From: Podospora bellae-mahoneyi
Lineage: Eukaryota; Ascomycota; Sordariomycetes; Sordariales; Podosporaceae
Length of the DNA: 64,000 nucleotides
Assembly (NCBI RefSeq): GCF_035222275.1
Contig: NC_085885.1
Coordinates: forward strand, 434,001 to 498,000
Direction of reading: 5' to 3'
Shown: positions 1 through 12,201 of the stretch, piece by piece
How the letters are laid out: each line of letters opens with the position of its first letter
Position numbering within the stretch: position 1 is the stretch's first letter
The notes under the pieces: generated by a model
Seen by the model: the letters and a program-made list of their open reading frames with translations, nothing else
Told to the model about the DNA's origin: nothing
Database searches by the model: none
Program-made: the position numbers and the translations under genes

Positions 1-2526
1 AAGCTGGCAACCCTTGGGTTTGTGAGGAAGCCTGGGTTCGAAAGGTTGGTCCTGTGGGAAGCTTGAGCTTGGAGTTGAACTTGAGCTATGAGCTTTTGGG
101 ATATACTGTGACCATGTGCTTGAACATGTGCGAGCCTGAGGATATTCCCCCATGTATGCAGTTTGAGCCAAGATGATCTGGGTCAACCTAACAGCTTGCC
201 CACTCAACATTTTACCCAAGTTAAAGATGAGTTTATTCTTAAAACGTGAGCTTTGTCAGTCCCAGGCTCTGCCCACTATGGCCTGGATCTGGCTCTATTA
301 AAATGATTATTAACACCAGAGAGGATGATTCTATCTTGTATTTGTCTTAATGACTTGCCAAGGGATTGCAGTTTGAACTCTGTTTGTAACTGTACAAGCT
401 ATTGTGCTATAGGCAGAATGCGTGAAAGACACAAGCTACCAATATATCCTCAAAGCCATACCTCTTTTCCTTCCATTAAGCTCCAGGCTTCGAAGTCTTC
501 TCACCTACTTTGGGTCTTTGTTCTCAAGCTTGCCTATTTATCTTTTACTCGAGGAAGTATATGCATGTACTGCTTAGATTTATATGGCTCGCAAACCTAT
601 CATGACCTGAGGCAGTTCCAGTTATATGTCGAATTTGGATTTCTATACGTTGAACCACGAGTGAAGCTCTGGGTATCAGGGCATCTGAGGAGCATGGCTG
701 TCTTGCCCAAAGGTCTACTTATGGATGAGGCATCTCAATACCTTCGGTGCAGTAGAAGTCATTTCAACGGCCAGCCAACACTCTCCTGTCACCCGGGTCT
801 AGGTAAGTTCCTTCTCGTCAAAAAGTTCGATGTGGCAGAGTATGATGTGCCGAATTGCCCAGTTCTCAGCCCTGGAAAGACATCATGCGAGGAACCCGGG
901 CATCATAAACGACCGACCTCCCACCCAACCCTTTGCCCAGTGACGAGAATACACCGTTGCTCACCAAGCCGTCACGATCCCGTCACAAACGAAACACATC
1001 ACCATCTATTCATTCCTCCTTATCACTCATGGTGTAGACCCTCTAGCCTCGCGATGCCATCACCAGTGTCTCCATATAACCCACCGGCACTTCGCAGCGA
1101 CATCGTGAGCCTTCCAAGTCCCGTGACAAACTAACAGGTGTCAAACCTACCAGTCAAATGTCACGGTCGCTTTCGCTTCTAATTCAGCAAGTTACTTCCT
1201 CCCTGAGTGATAAACTCGTTTTTCACCCCCTCACCAGCCCATCCCGTTTCAACTCCTTCGGCACGAGCAGCCGAGAACGGTCCCCATGACGACCGGTACA
1301 AAGTGAAAGGAGCAAGGTGAACACAAAATTCGGAGGGAACCAATCCTCTGAGTAATAACTCATCCAAGAAAAAAGTTATCGTTGAGCATAACCTCCTGCT
1401 CACCGAAGGTGAGAGGAGAGGTCTGACCGTACACCACCACGAACCAGCCTTGTCAACCGACTGGCTGGTTACTCAGGCAAAACAGGGCTGTTGTTTGGAA
1501 AATTTTTCATTCTTTCCTGTTGGTTCACACCTTCTAGCCCTGGGCGTGGTCGACCCGTCTGGGTGCTATCAGGCAGGGTATTATAGCTCCGGGGTTGACA
1601 CCTCTTTGGGATGAATGACACCCGCCATCAACCACGTAGCCCCCAAAAAATAAAATAAAACGGTCAAACAACAAAGTCCCGACAGGCAGGGATCTTGTTT
1701 AGGTCTCTGTGGAGTTTTGCACGGGAAGCCCGTGGTGGACACGCAGTGGGCTGCTGGTGGTGAGACGAAGGTGTGGAATTCACTTGGAGAAAGCAGGCTG
1801 GAACATTTTTAACAACTGCCTGTTCGGTAGACAAACCCGTGAGCGCCGAGTTGAAGTTTTTTTTTTTTTTTTTTTTTTTGGCTGTTCTGGGGTTAATACG
1901 GAGAAAGAGTGTACAGAACAGGTTCACATCCCGAATCAAGCAGGCTGTTGTTGAAGAAATCAGGGGACAGAGACGGCCTGAGCTTTGGAATTGGGTAGGT
2001 ATCATACCACCGGCGTCCCCCCATCTTTCTCTCTTGGGATCTGGGGTTTGGTGAGAAAGAAATATCGGCAGCATGGGACTCTATTGGTTAGCGTCTTCCC
2101 ACGCGTGTGGTATCGGAGACGTGTTCCCAGGGCAGGCAAGCCAAAAAAGTCACCTGCTTGACAGTCCATCCGCCTAGATTAGCGAAATATCATGTTCCAT
2201 GAATGTGGGAGGAGCGGGAGAAAAAGAGGTTTCAAAGGCAAAGGGGCATGAGGAAGGTGGCCGCCATGACGGTAAATCTACCTGTGCCTTGGACAGGATG
2301 ATGAGGCCATAGAGTGAAGAAATAATGCAGGAGCGGCAGTGGTGGTTACGGGCGATGATGGGTGTGTGTCGTAAAAACATCGCTCTCGCTACCAGCTCGC
2401 CAACATGTCAGGGCCGGCCGGTGATGAACAGGACAAATATTCAAGCCCAAATTTCACGAGCCGTCTTTCCCCGTCGCATATCCCCCAGATTTCTTTTGAG
2501 TGGTTGCATTTGGATACGCACCACCC

Positions 2527-2546
2527 ACATCGCATCGCATCGCATC
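2527..2546. repeat. 5-bp microsatellite (CGCAT)
   Basis: About four head-to-tail copies of a CGCAT unit lie in otherwise unremarkable intergenic sequence. Confidence 0.8.
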
Positions 2547-3161
2547 CGCCTTGCTTCTCGCATCGTAACCCCCCAGGGTAATGATCCAGAGGCAACCATT
2601 GCTTCTTTCCATTATCTCGTGCTTCAGAACGATAACTCTCCCTCCCACACCAAGCCTCAGGAAATACCGAGCATTCGGGCCTTTGAGAGATGGTGGTATC
2701 AACGGGCGGGACGCGATTTCGCAGTGCAGATCGCGTTCACAGAGCAACTTGAAACGCGCCTCCCAAAACGTGGTTAGCTTCCATGCCGAGCACATGCCCA
2801 GCCGGCTGTTCGTCCCAGGAGCGACCGATGACAGCAAACGGAGCAAGATAACGAAAAGGGAACAGAACCAGAGAAGGGGGGGGGAAAGCCCCAAAAAAAA
2901 CCAAAAAAAAAAAAACGAAATTACCAAGAATGGCACAGGCGGAAAGCTTCCCCGGCCGGTCCCAAACAAATGATATCCCCGTTTGGATGGTTGGAAGTCA
3001 AAGTCATGATGATGACCGCCGCTCGATGCAACACAAGAGCCGACCAGGGGGAAGCGACTCTTGCTGCTAACCATTTTGCTGGAATTGGTGAATGGTTGCC
3101 CTGTAAGCCTGTGCGCGATCATTGGCGATGGTTGATTGAATGAAATGGCTTTGTTGATGGT

Positions 3162-3215
3162 GGTGATCCAGGTGATCCAGGTGATCCAGGTGATCCAGGT
3201 GATCCAGGTGATCCA
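3162..3215. repeat. 9-bp tandem repeat, six perfect copies
   Basis: Six exact consecutive copies of the unit GGTGATCCA are followed by one degenerate copy. Because the unit is a multiple of three it keeps frames open and creates false repeats of W-I-T and G-S-P tripeptides in spurious translations on the minus strand. Confidence 0.95.
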
Positions 3216-6200
3216 GATGATCCCAGGACCCATGTCTGCAAGGCTCCCAAAATGCTTCCAGAAGAGTTCACTGGTGATGATAGGGGCGCGTGCGCTTTTT
3301 CCAAGTGCTTGCAGAAATTTGAGCGTCCGTGTCATTTCTTCGAGACCTGGTCCGGCCCGCGCATGCGCCACGAGGACCCGCCCGTCCGGATTGCTTCCCC
3401 GTTCCTGCATCGCATACGGAGTACACTACAACAACACGCCCAACACCGGGCAGCGGCCCGGTTCGCGGCCAGAGCGTGCACTGATATCACCAGGGCATGC
3501 AGACGCAGATGACAGCATCGCCCGAGAATACGGATAGCCCGCACCGTATCGTCTGCTCGCTCTTCCTTCTGCGTCATTGCGACGTGCAGAAAAACGATAT
3601 GCGCAGTGGAGTTTGGCGACCCGGGTGACCCGGGCCCTGTGGCAGGCTTTGCAGAAATGGGCTTAGCCTCATCGCTGTTGATGTTCCGTTGGGTCTTCTG
3701 GAAATTTGGATCTGAGTGCTGGGCAACAGACAGCTCGACAGGCCACCTGGTCCGTTTTGTGCTGATGGGGCCATTGCTGCCTCGTAACGGAGGTCAATCC
3801 AGGGATGCTGACAGATGGCCACAAAAACGGACCAGTTCTCGTCCAGTGCTGTTCTTCGCCAATCTTGAAATCGCAGCGAGGTTGGGCTCATATGCGCCAT
3901 CTGAAATGTGGGATCAAAACTGTCTCAAAACCGTAGAGGCAGAGCTTCACTTGACACGTTCCGGCCGCAAATGGGTGCAGGCAGCAACCCTGGGCTGCTC
4001 GATGCAGACGAGAAACATCGAGCTGTCAACCTGACGATCCTTGGCTGGCGGAACACACGTTCGGCCGTCACATGATGAGGCACAAATGCAATGCCCAGCA
4101 CCGTGAGTGGACGCCTGTGCGTGAATGGAAATCTTCCCTCAACCGCCAATCTTCCCATCACGCGCCTGCATGACGGTACATGGTCGATCTGAGCCTTCCG
4201 TGTGGCCGCTTGTCCCGATGCGCCGCACCAGCTGTCCAACATAGCCAGAGCCAGCCCCGACTCACGAGTTGCACATATGTATGTCGCTGCTGAAGAAGGC
4301 CAATATTCCAAAAAAAGAAAAAAAAAGAAAAAGAAAAAAAAAGGACTTGTCATATGCAGCAGCAGCAAGCTAAAGACGGGACCGACCGAGTGGGAGTTGG
4401 AGGAGTTGCTGCAGCTCCCTCTCTGCCCTGCGTGGTGTTCTGGGGTCTGCTGGTGAGCTAATGCAGGCACAGAACCAGACCCCTGGATAAACTCCGTCCT
4501 GTCGGCCGCTCACGTGTGGCAACAGCTTCCTGCAAGGTACCGTATCAGCAACGGAGGCACCCGAGACTCAGGCGGGAGCAAAGTATCCAATACTTTGATC
4601 CCATCGTCTCACCAGAAAGGGGGCGAGCGGGGGCCAAAACCTCAAACCACATCATGGGTACCTTGCCAAGAACCCTCCACCTGCCTCAGCTCACCACTTT
4701 CTTCTCCGACAAGACCTGGCCACAGGAGTGCCTGCCGATGGGGTCCACAACACGTGTGAGCTTGCCCTGCGCCTTGCCATGGTATGTTTCCTTTGTCTGG
4801 GTCGCCTCTGATAAGTTCGGTATCGACAAAGGCGTACCCCTTTGTTGAGGGGGGTGCATGATGACAAGGCTGCCCAAACACCTGGTTCGCATTGCTGATT
4901 GGAATGGGGCAAAACGGTCGACATGGCATCGGGCAGCCAAACTGCCGCGTCATCCTGCAGTAAGGTAGGTGACAGTTACCTATCATTCGGCGAAAATGGT
5001 AGTAGTGTAGGTAGAAACCCCAAGGCTGATGGTCTTACAACTTCCCATGTCGATTGTACAGCGAGTGAAAAAAAAAATCGTCTTGTATCGTTCATACCTA
5101 CCCGGGACACCGTGACATGGCATCAGGCTGTGAATCGAGTTGCGGGTTCAAGAACGCGGGGAGGCGAGGTCGGTACGTAATTCGAGCCTCGCACGGCAGC
5201 AACTATTTCCAGCAGACTGCACCGTGTCCCCAGAAATAGTGATGGGTGGTGAATAATTGCAGAAAATACGACGGCTGGCGACACAATGTGCTCCCTTGCC
5301 CTTGCATCGAGTGTGAGGGACAGGATGTATCTCCGCAGGGTTCACCTCGGTGTGTGCCCGTTCGTGTTTGATTGCAACATCTCATATCCATTACGCTGGA
5401 TGACAGCGAGCCGAGACCACCACCTCGTCGTGGTCAAAGTGAACAACGAGGCTGGCCTCTGTTTCATAACCTGCGGAGGAGGCCCCCACCTCGGCCCTCG
5501 GCGCTCTCGTGGCAGAAACGTGGGCCGGCTGGCGCTGGGGCTCCCAGAACGGGAGGTGAGATTGGCAGCGGTGGAAGGCTTCCAGAAGGTTTCTGCTGCA
5601 GGAGATGGCTGGTGGAAGCGGCCGGCACTGCTGGGCCAAGACGGATCGATCAGTTGGGTCGATCCTCAGCTTTCCCTTTCCCAGCAGGCACCATTGGATG
5701 GCCCGTTTTCTCCCACGCTGCAACCTGGAATGCTGGGCACAACTACTGTGCTGGAATATATGGGATGCCAAACCGTCCTGCATGCATCGGAGCATAGTTT
5801 TTGCGTCCCCGAGTAAGCCACTATGCTGCCGACAGACCTGGCCCGAGACTTTGTTAGTGGTGTCCAACTTTGTCCAACTCTGTCCCACCCATCTCAGACT
5901 CCATGATGATGACGCCTCGCTTCATTGCTTTTGTGCTCACCTGATCTGCTGTCTCGGCCAGCCGTGTCCAGGACTCGGAGTGAATCCAATATATATATCA
6001 GTTGAGTCTATCCATCCCGCACACGGACAGGCGGACGGGCGTTTCGTGGGTCGAGGTCGTGATACTTGATGGTTCCGACTAATTTGGTTGTGCTCCTCGC
6101 CGTCCGTCGTTGCACAGCAGACGAAAGCTACGTGCCCGCTGATATCTGCCCGAGAACAGGTTGGACAAGATATTCAGCTGCCCTCGTCCTTGCTGCTTGT

Positions 6201-8846
6201 TTGGACGCCTCAAGTTCCCGTGTTCCGGCGGAGAGAAAAATAGGGGACAATAACACGCGCTGAGCACGGGGGAAAAGGCCACCCGCCTCCCGGGCGATGC
6301 TGTTGTGCAAGTAAGTAGGGTAGGTAACCTCCGCAACTGCGTGCGTAGAGGATGTGGGTGGTACTTTGATGGTCTAAGACAAAAATCAGATACATCAATT
6401 TTGCAAATATTTACCAAGTCTCCATTCTACGCAGTGAAGCATCCGACATGCTGTAACGGCGCGCGCGCTGTCGAGAGAGCACCGGATATGCGACCCAGCT
6501 CCTTCTTTTGTGGTCTTGCATGCGATGGGGCGGTGGATTGGGCATCACCGCATCGTTTTGGACGCTTGATCTGTCCCCGGTGTTTCTTCCGGCTCCTCAC
6601 CTTGGGGCATAGGGCCAGCATCGTGAGCGCATGCCGGCTGTCTTTCTTCTTTAGCTCACCGCTCAATCACCGGCAGTTGGCGTGCTTCATGTGTTGAAAC
6701 CCTCTTGCGCGCCCATCGCGAGCCGTTGGTGGTGTCTGACGCAAAAATTCAAACTCGAGGCGAGAGGGACATCAGTGAAAAGTATTTCCGCATGGCGAGT
6801 CGTTTTGACTACGATGGAAGACAACCCCGTGGCCGGGTAGCACACCGTGAGGAAGGAAACGGAGGCTGTTCCGGTGTTACATTCCCATAGCCCCTCCACC
6901 TAGCCCCGCCCCCATCTGTACATACCAACAATACCTGACAGATACAGCACCCAGCGCCGTAAAACTACAGCGGACCGCACCGAAAAATGCTTGTGCTTAG
7001 AAACACTCAACGGCCGTGGCGGACGACCAGATGGCATGGCTGCCTTGAGCTCTAAGCCCTGAGCTGAGTCATCAGCCTTTGTAGTAGGTAGGTAAGGTAT
7101 GTGCTGCATCATATCCGGGGCAGGTATCGGTCTTGCATGCCATCTTCCGATCATTTTGACCTTGGCTCGGATCCGGCCCTGGGGCAGACGGCGTTGAAGA
7201 AGCAGCGGAGTGGAGAGATGCACCTAAAGTTCAACCGACTGGGCAGCAACCAGCAGCGGATGCAGCAGCATGCGAGGCCACCTAGACAGCTTGCCTATCA
7301 TCCACGCGAGGCTCTCCATCAAGACGTTCCCGATAGCACTGGACAGAGGGCCTGCCCCGGACTCATGGCATGCAGGCGACTGGTCTCGACTCGCAGACAA
7401 GGTGAGCTGTTCGTGCCATGCACGATGATGACAGCATACCCCGCAACGTTGGGCGTCTTTCCCATCTGGGGCTCTTAGCTGGGGACAGCCACATCGAACT
7501 CAGTTCCTGCTGCTTTGCGTCTGTCGGCCGAATGGTGATGGTCGAGGACTCGAGCTACCCGGGCCTACCGATCTGCTTGGTCGATAGGCCAAGAGTGCCA
7601 TGTACAACGGCAGACGTGGACCCCCAGTTAGCCAACACGATGGGCTGTGAGCAGCTTCGCTATCAGGTGTGGGCCTAATAATAGGAATATATATCTGATG
7701 CAGTGCCACGACGACCAGCAGGTGGGAAAAGAGCCTATTATGCGGTGCACAGATGCATGGATGGATCTTCCGGGGAATGTGTCTCGAGTATCACGGTACC
7801 TCACTGGTTCCGAGATGGGAGCGCACCCGACTTGTTTTGCGCGCCATGCTTTTCGGCGATCCACCCGTGGACGTCCTCTTAGGTGGTGTAGTGTGGTGTG
7901 GTATGGTGTGGTGTGTGGTCTATGAAGCTTTGCTGGCGCTTATCTCGATGCGGGCTTTTTGGAGCAGCGAGTTGGAGATTTGGAGGGTCCAGTCTACTCC
8001 GTAGAAGTGCCGTTGGAGAGAGATGGGGGGAGATGTGGGCAAACGAATCGAGGCCTTTTTGGAGACATGTTGTTCCTGTTTGGAGGATGTTGTCTGGGCT
8101 GTGAGAGTGTGTTGTGATGACATGACAGACCATGGTCAAAGCAAACGGACGGCGAAATCAAGACACACACAAAAAGTTAAAAAAATAAAAATATGAGAAA
8201 AATAAGGCAGGTGTGAATCTGATTGCTCAAAGGGCGCAAAGAAAGCAACTACACAAAAAAAAGTTTTTTCTCTCCGTTTGAAATTGCACGGAGACATTTG
8301 CAACGCCTGGAACGGAAGTCGCAGCCCGTTGTTGCCAGCCACTGTTTCTCTCTACCAACTAAAGCTCCCACGCTCCTTCCTATCCTCCCGTCCAACATAT
8401 GTCATCCATCCCGTCCATCCAGGGCAGGTACAACTCGGTCGGAATCAGCTTTGCAGGCACTGCCTCGGGGTTTCGTACGCAGCGCACCCGACCACACGAC
8501 GTTCCATGCCTAGGTAGCTACACTAAGGTACTCTCTGCATGGATTTAGAGCGACAACAACCAAGGAGGGGACTAAGTATTGCACATTTGTCCAGAAGTAC
8601 GGGTGTAGCTCGTGGTTATGGGGCCGACTACAATACGGATTGGGAACGCATGTGGCTTGTGTATCCCCAATCTCACTCGGGCTATCGACACTCGTTTCCC
8701 CTTTCATCGCATGTCTATCCTGATGGGGGCAGCTGTGTGGATGTGCACCCGCCTGCAAATGCAGCTGCACCTCCTGCTGGTCTGGTTCCTGGATTGCAGC
8801 GCTGTCCCAGCTTGTCGTTTGCCCGTTGCTTGTGCGGATCTGTACC

Positions 8847-8858
8847 CTACCTAGGTAG
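8847..8858. repeat. Perfect 12-bp palindrome CTACCTAGGTAG
   Basis: The sequence is an exact inverted repeat. Related words containing CCTAGGTA or GTAGGTAAGGTA occur near 7085, 8509, 11671, 12100, 22761, 50617 and 56391, always outside the recognised exons. Confidence 0.8.
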
Positions 8859-9249
8859 ATCCGGGCCGAGAATATTACAAAAACTGACAAGTTGCGACTA
8901 CAAACAAAACGATGATGTCTTGTCATCGTCGCTGTGGTCGGCGTCGGGAGAGATGGCTCGACGCTATGTTCTGATGGTCACCTTGGTGCCCACAGTGTCG
9001 CACACTCACAGGATGCCGTTTTCCCAGCTGCCAGCGGTACATGGTACGTGTGTCCTCACGCTGAGCTCTCACGCTCTCGAGCTGCTGTGGGCCCAAACCA
9101 CGATACCCCTGGCCTCAAAGAAATCCGCCGAGCCTGTCCGCTGGGATTCTGAGATGGTACATCCCGGTCCCAAAAAGGGGGACAACGGTGTCAGTTCTGG
9201 AACGGTGACTCTCCACGCACGTTGCTTTGGGTCGAAACGGAGCTGCCCA

Positions 9250-9285
9250 GGGGTAGCAGGGGTAGCAGGGGTAGCAGGGGTAGCA
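9250..9285. repeat. 9-bp tandem repeat, four perfect copies
   Basis: Four exact copies of GGGGTAGCA stand in tandem. The unit differs in sequence from the 9-bp repeat at 3.2 kb. It also props open an artefactual frame containing V-A-G tripeptides. Confidence 0.95.
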
Positions 9286-9429
9286 GGGATGGGTACATTG
9301 GCTACAAGGTCACTCGGTACCTTTGGGGTGTCAGGGAGGGAGGTGTGCAATTCAACGCCAACGCCAGGCCTGGGGGGAGCAAGGGCAGGGCACCCAGGGA
9401 AAAATAGGCTGCTCTCATCATTCCCTTGT

Positions 9430-11690
9430 GTCCCAGCGATCCCATCCTCATTATAAGACCAAAGGGCCCCCCTTCCCCATTCCGAACATTTTCTTGGATT
9501 CCCATCATCACACACCTCACCCTCTTCCTTCTGGCACAGGCTCCTTGTTGTTCCTGCCCCTGGCTCCGGTCTCTTTGTTACCATTTCATCACCGACAGCC
9601 TCGACTTAATAATACAACTTCACATCCTTCGACTGGCCGACTTGAGAACCAAGTAATTCGAGGAACCACAGAGAAAGAACCCGACGAGCTTGCCTCTGGA
9701 CTGTCACATACTGCGCCTCGCTCGGAAAACCAACCGCGACAGCCGACAGCACCATACATAAACCGCCATCAGCATCCCCTGACCTGACTGGACAACACTC
9801 CCTTGCATCATCATCGCTTCAACCGCTTCACCAGTCCTTCGCCCGTCGAGGACTTCTACACTGTGAGTCACTTGCCTCTTTTCAGGAAATTAAATTTTCC
9901 CATGGGTTGCGACGCTTGGCCGTGCAACGCCATTTCCCTTGGTCTATATATATCGCCTGCGGTGCGGCACAGAAGAAAGGAAATGTGCTAACATGGCGCC
10001 ATGTCAGCTTCAAGTCCATTTTCGCTTCACACACATTCGCAATGATTGTCAGAGAGTCAGAACCCCACGCCAACTTCGGCCGCGGTGCCTATGACACCAC
10101 CGGAGTGCCAAAGCCGCCTCCTCCCAAGCCCCGGTAAAGACCTCTCATATCGACCGGGAGATCAGCTGCAACCAATCGATTTTCCATGCAGATGCAGAGG
10201 CGACACCCATCTCTCGAATCACCACCCACATCCATTCCATTTCGATCCATCCTGAGGAGGAGCGACATTTTTATCCCACGATATCGACTTTAATCGCGTC
10301 TGTACCACAACTTTTACCACCTTTCCCACCCCTTACTCTTTACCTAATCGGCGGTCTCGCATTCCTCTACGTCACTTTTTAATTACCATTTCTTACACAT
10401 GATACATTTATCGGCTCGGTGCCACTTGCTTCCCAGCAGCAAGTAAGGGAAGAGAAAAACGGGAGGCTTCATTCCGGATCTTTTTGTTTCTTGTCGGCTG
10501 CGCGGCGTTCAGATATATAGATGGATCGGCTTATTGATTTTTACGGGCGGTTTCCTTACTCTCCACTCATAATCGACACCGATCCGCCCTAATATGCCAT
10601 CACGGGCACATCAACGGTTCTGCGGTCGCATTTCTGGAGAGTTTGTTTTCCCTTTTTCCCTTTGTCCCTTTTTTTCTTTTCCTGAGGAGTCACGGTATGG
10701 GAAATCGGGATAAAGCAGGCACAAGAGGTGCTTGCGGCAAGAGTTTAAAAGGGTCAAGGATTTTTTGGCTGGTTTTTGGGATGGGAATAAGGAACGGCCG
10801 GAAAAAAACTGATTCGCATATAGACTCTTTGCATTTGTTTTTTTTTATCTGTATTTTTTTCTTTTCTTTCGACGTCTTTGTCTTCCTCACGGGGACAAGC
10901 GTCTACACTCGACGACACACATTTCCTTTTACCCTGTTATCACTACCTGTACACAAGCGGAGGAGTTTTACTTTTTTTCAACTTCGGCCACGAAGGGTTC
11001 TGGGCTGGGTCCGGTTCGCAAAGATACCCCCCATGGTTTTTTTCCTTTTTATTTACTTTAGACATGTATATTACACGATGGCTTCACAGTCAGCCCAGCT
11101 CTGTCCGACTGGGCACCAGGATCTGAGAAAATAATACGGATTCAACCTCTTACTTTTTGGCTCCTATCATGGCAATGTGAAACAAGCAGGCGGGAGGTAG
11201 CTGAGAAGAAGCATCGCGTGGCGGTAGTCGTCATGATTGAGCAACCACAACAGCACCTCCGAGGAAACAGGAGAGTCATTTCCACTCATTCCCCCTTTGG
11301 CTGTGTTACCTGCTCAACCGGGCAATCAACACGTCGATGACAACAACCTCCATCACCCAGATCGCACCCCCACTCCTCCTCAAGCCAGCTACTCAGCCCT
11401 ACACAGCTTTTCTCACACCGAACGACGCGGAATTCTGAAACGTCCCCCCCTCCCCCACTGGGCCGCCGGGAGTCCCGCGGGGTGCCCGCGGGGTGTGATG
11501 TGGGCTGGCGGGATTACTCGGGTGTACTGCGTATATGTAGTATTAAATCCGGAATCGAACCTCGTCGACATTCTGACTGATGAGAGAGATTATATCCTCA
11601 GGCACACTCCGTCCTGTGTAAATGAGGCAATGCAGGTTCTTTGTGCATCGCATGGGGAGTCATACCGAGCAGGTAGGTAAGGTAGGTATG
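9430..11690 (+). other. Leader-like segment with candidate small exons
   Basis: From about 9,470 to 9,860 the plus strand is rich in C and T and resembles the 5' leader of a fungal transcript. A GTGAGT donor-like site follows near 9,861, with a CAG downstream near 9,890. A short frame at 10,046-10,136 (proline- and serine-rich, containing MTPPECQSRL) ends at a GTAAAG site. It would join in frame to a frame opening near 11,270 through an ACAG acceptor, but the intron would exceed 1.1 kb and no domain appears. This is inference only; it could be a transcription-factor gene, a leader with upstream ORFs, or a non-coding RNA. Confidence 0.2.
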
Positions 11691-12172
11691 AATAGAACCA
11701 CTACACAAACTCTGTAAACCAATGAACAAACTAACCCGTCCGTTCCCCACCTCTCCGAGAACCGAGAGCGGTCCCGGCCCAACCACCGCGCACACCCGAC
11801 CCGACTGCTCGGACTCACCGTTGAACATCACTCTCGCAACTGCCGACGTCATAATATGTGTTCCCTCGCTCAGGTACCAACGGTCTTCTTGTTTGTGCTG
11901 CTGCATGAATACAAAGCCAGTAGTCTAAAAATGTTTCGGGCCGGGCAACAGGATTGGATCGGTCGTAAATGGCCCGAAACGAACTTTTGGGTGTTTTTTG
12001 GGGCGCGGGGGGGGTGAAGGACGGTTTCTTACTGTGCTGCTTGCTGCTGCTGACCGGTGACAAAGTCCGAAGCTTCCGAATGGACCATAGTCTCTGTATG
12101 TAGGTAAGTAAGTTTCGTCCCAGCAGGGTGGCTCGGTAGGTGCATCAGGAATGCGTAAGGTTTAGTGTAGCC

Positions 12173-12201
12173 AAGGCAAGGCAAGGCAAGGCAAGGCAAG
12201 G
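12173..12201. repeat. 5-bp microsatellite (AAGGC)
   Basis: Five full copies of AAGGC and a partial sixth are arranged in tandem. Confidence 0.95.

Noticed and set aside
325-1134. 269-codon open frame on the plus strand
   Set aside because: Composition is not protein-like, there are no domains, and no splice or neighbour context supports it.
2454-3410. 318-codon minus-strand frame with W-I-T repeats
   Set aside because: The frame is kept open by the 9-bp microsatellite and homopolymer tracts; no domain is present.
8539-9456. 305-codon plus-strand frame with V-A-G repeats
   Set aside because: It is also sustained by a 9-bp microsatellite; it is cysteine- and histidine-rich without any zinc-finger spacing.
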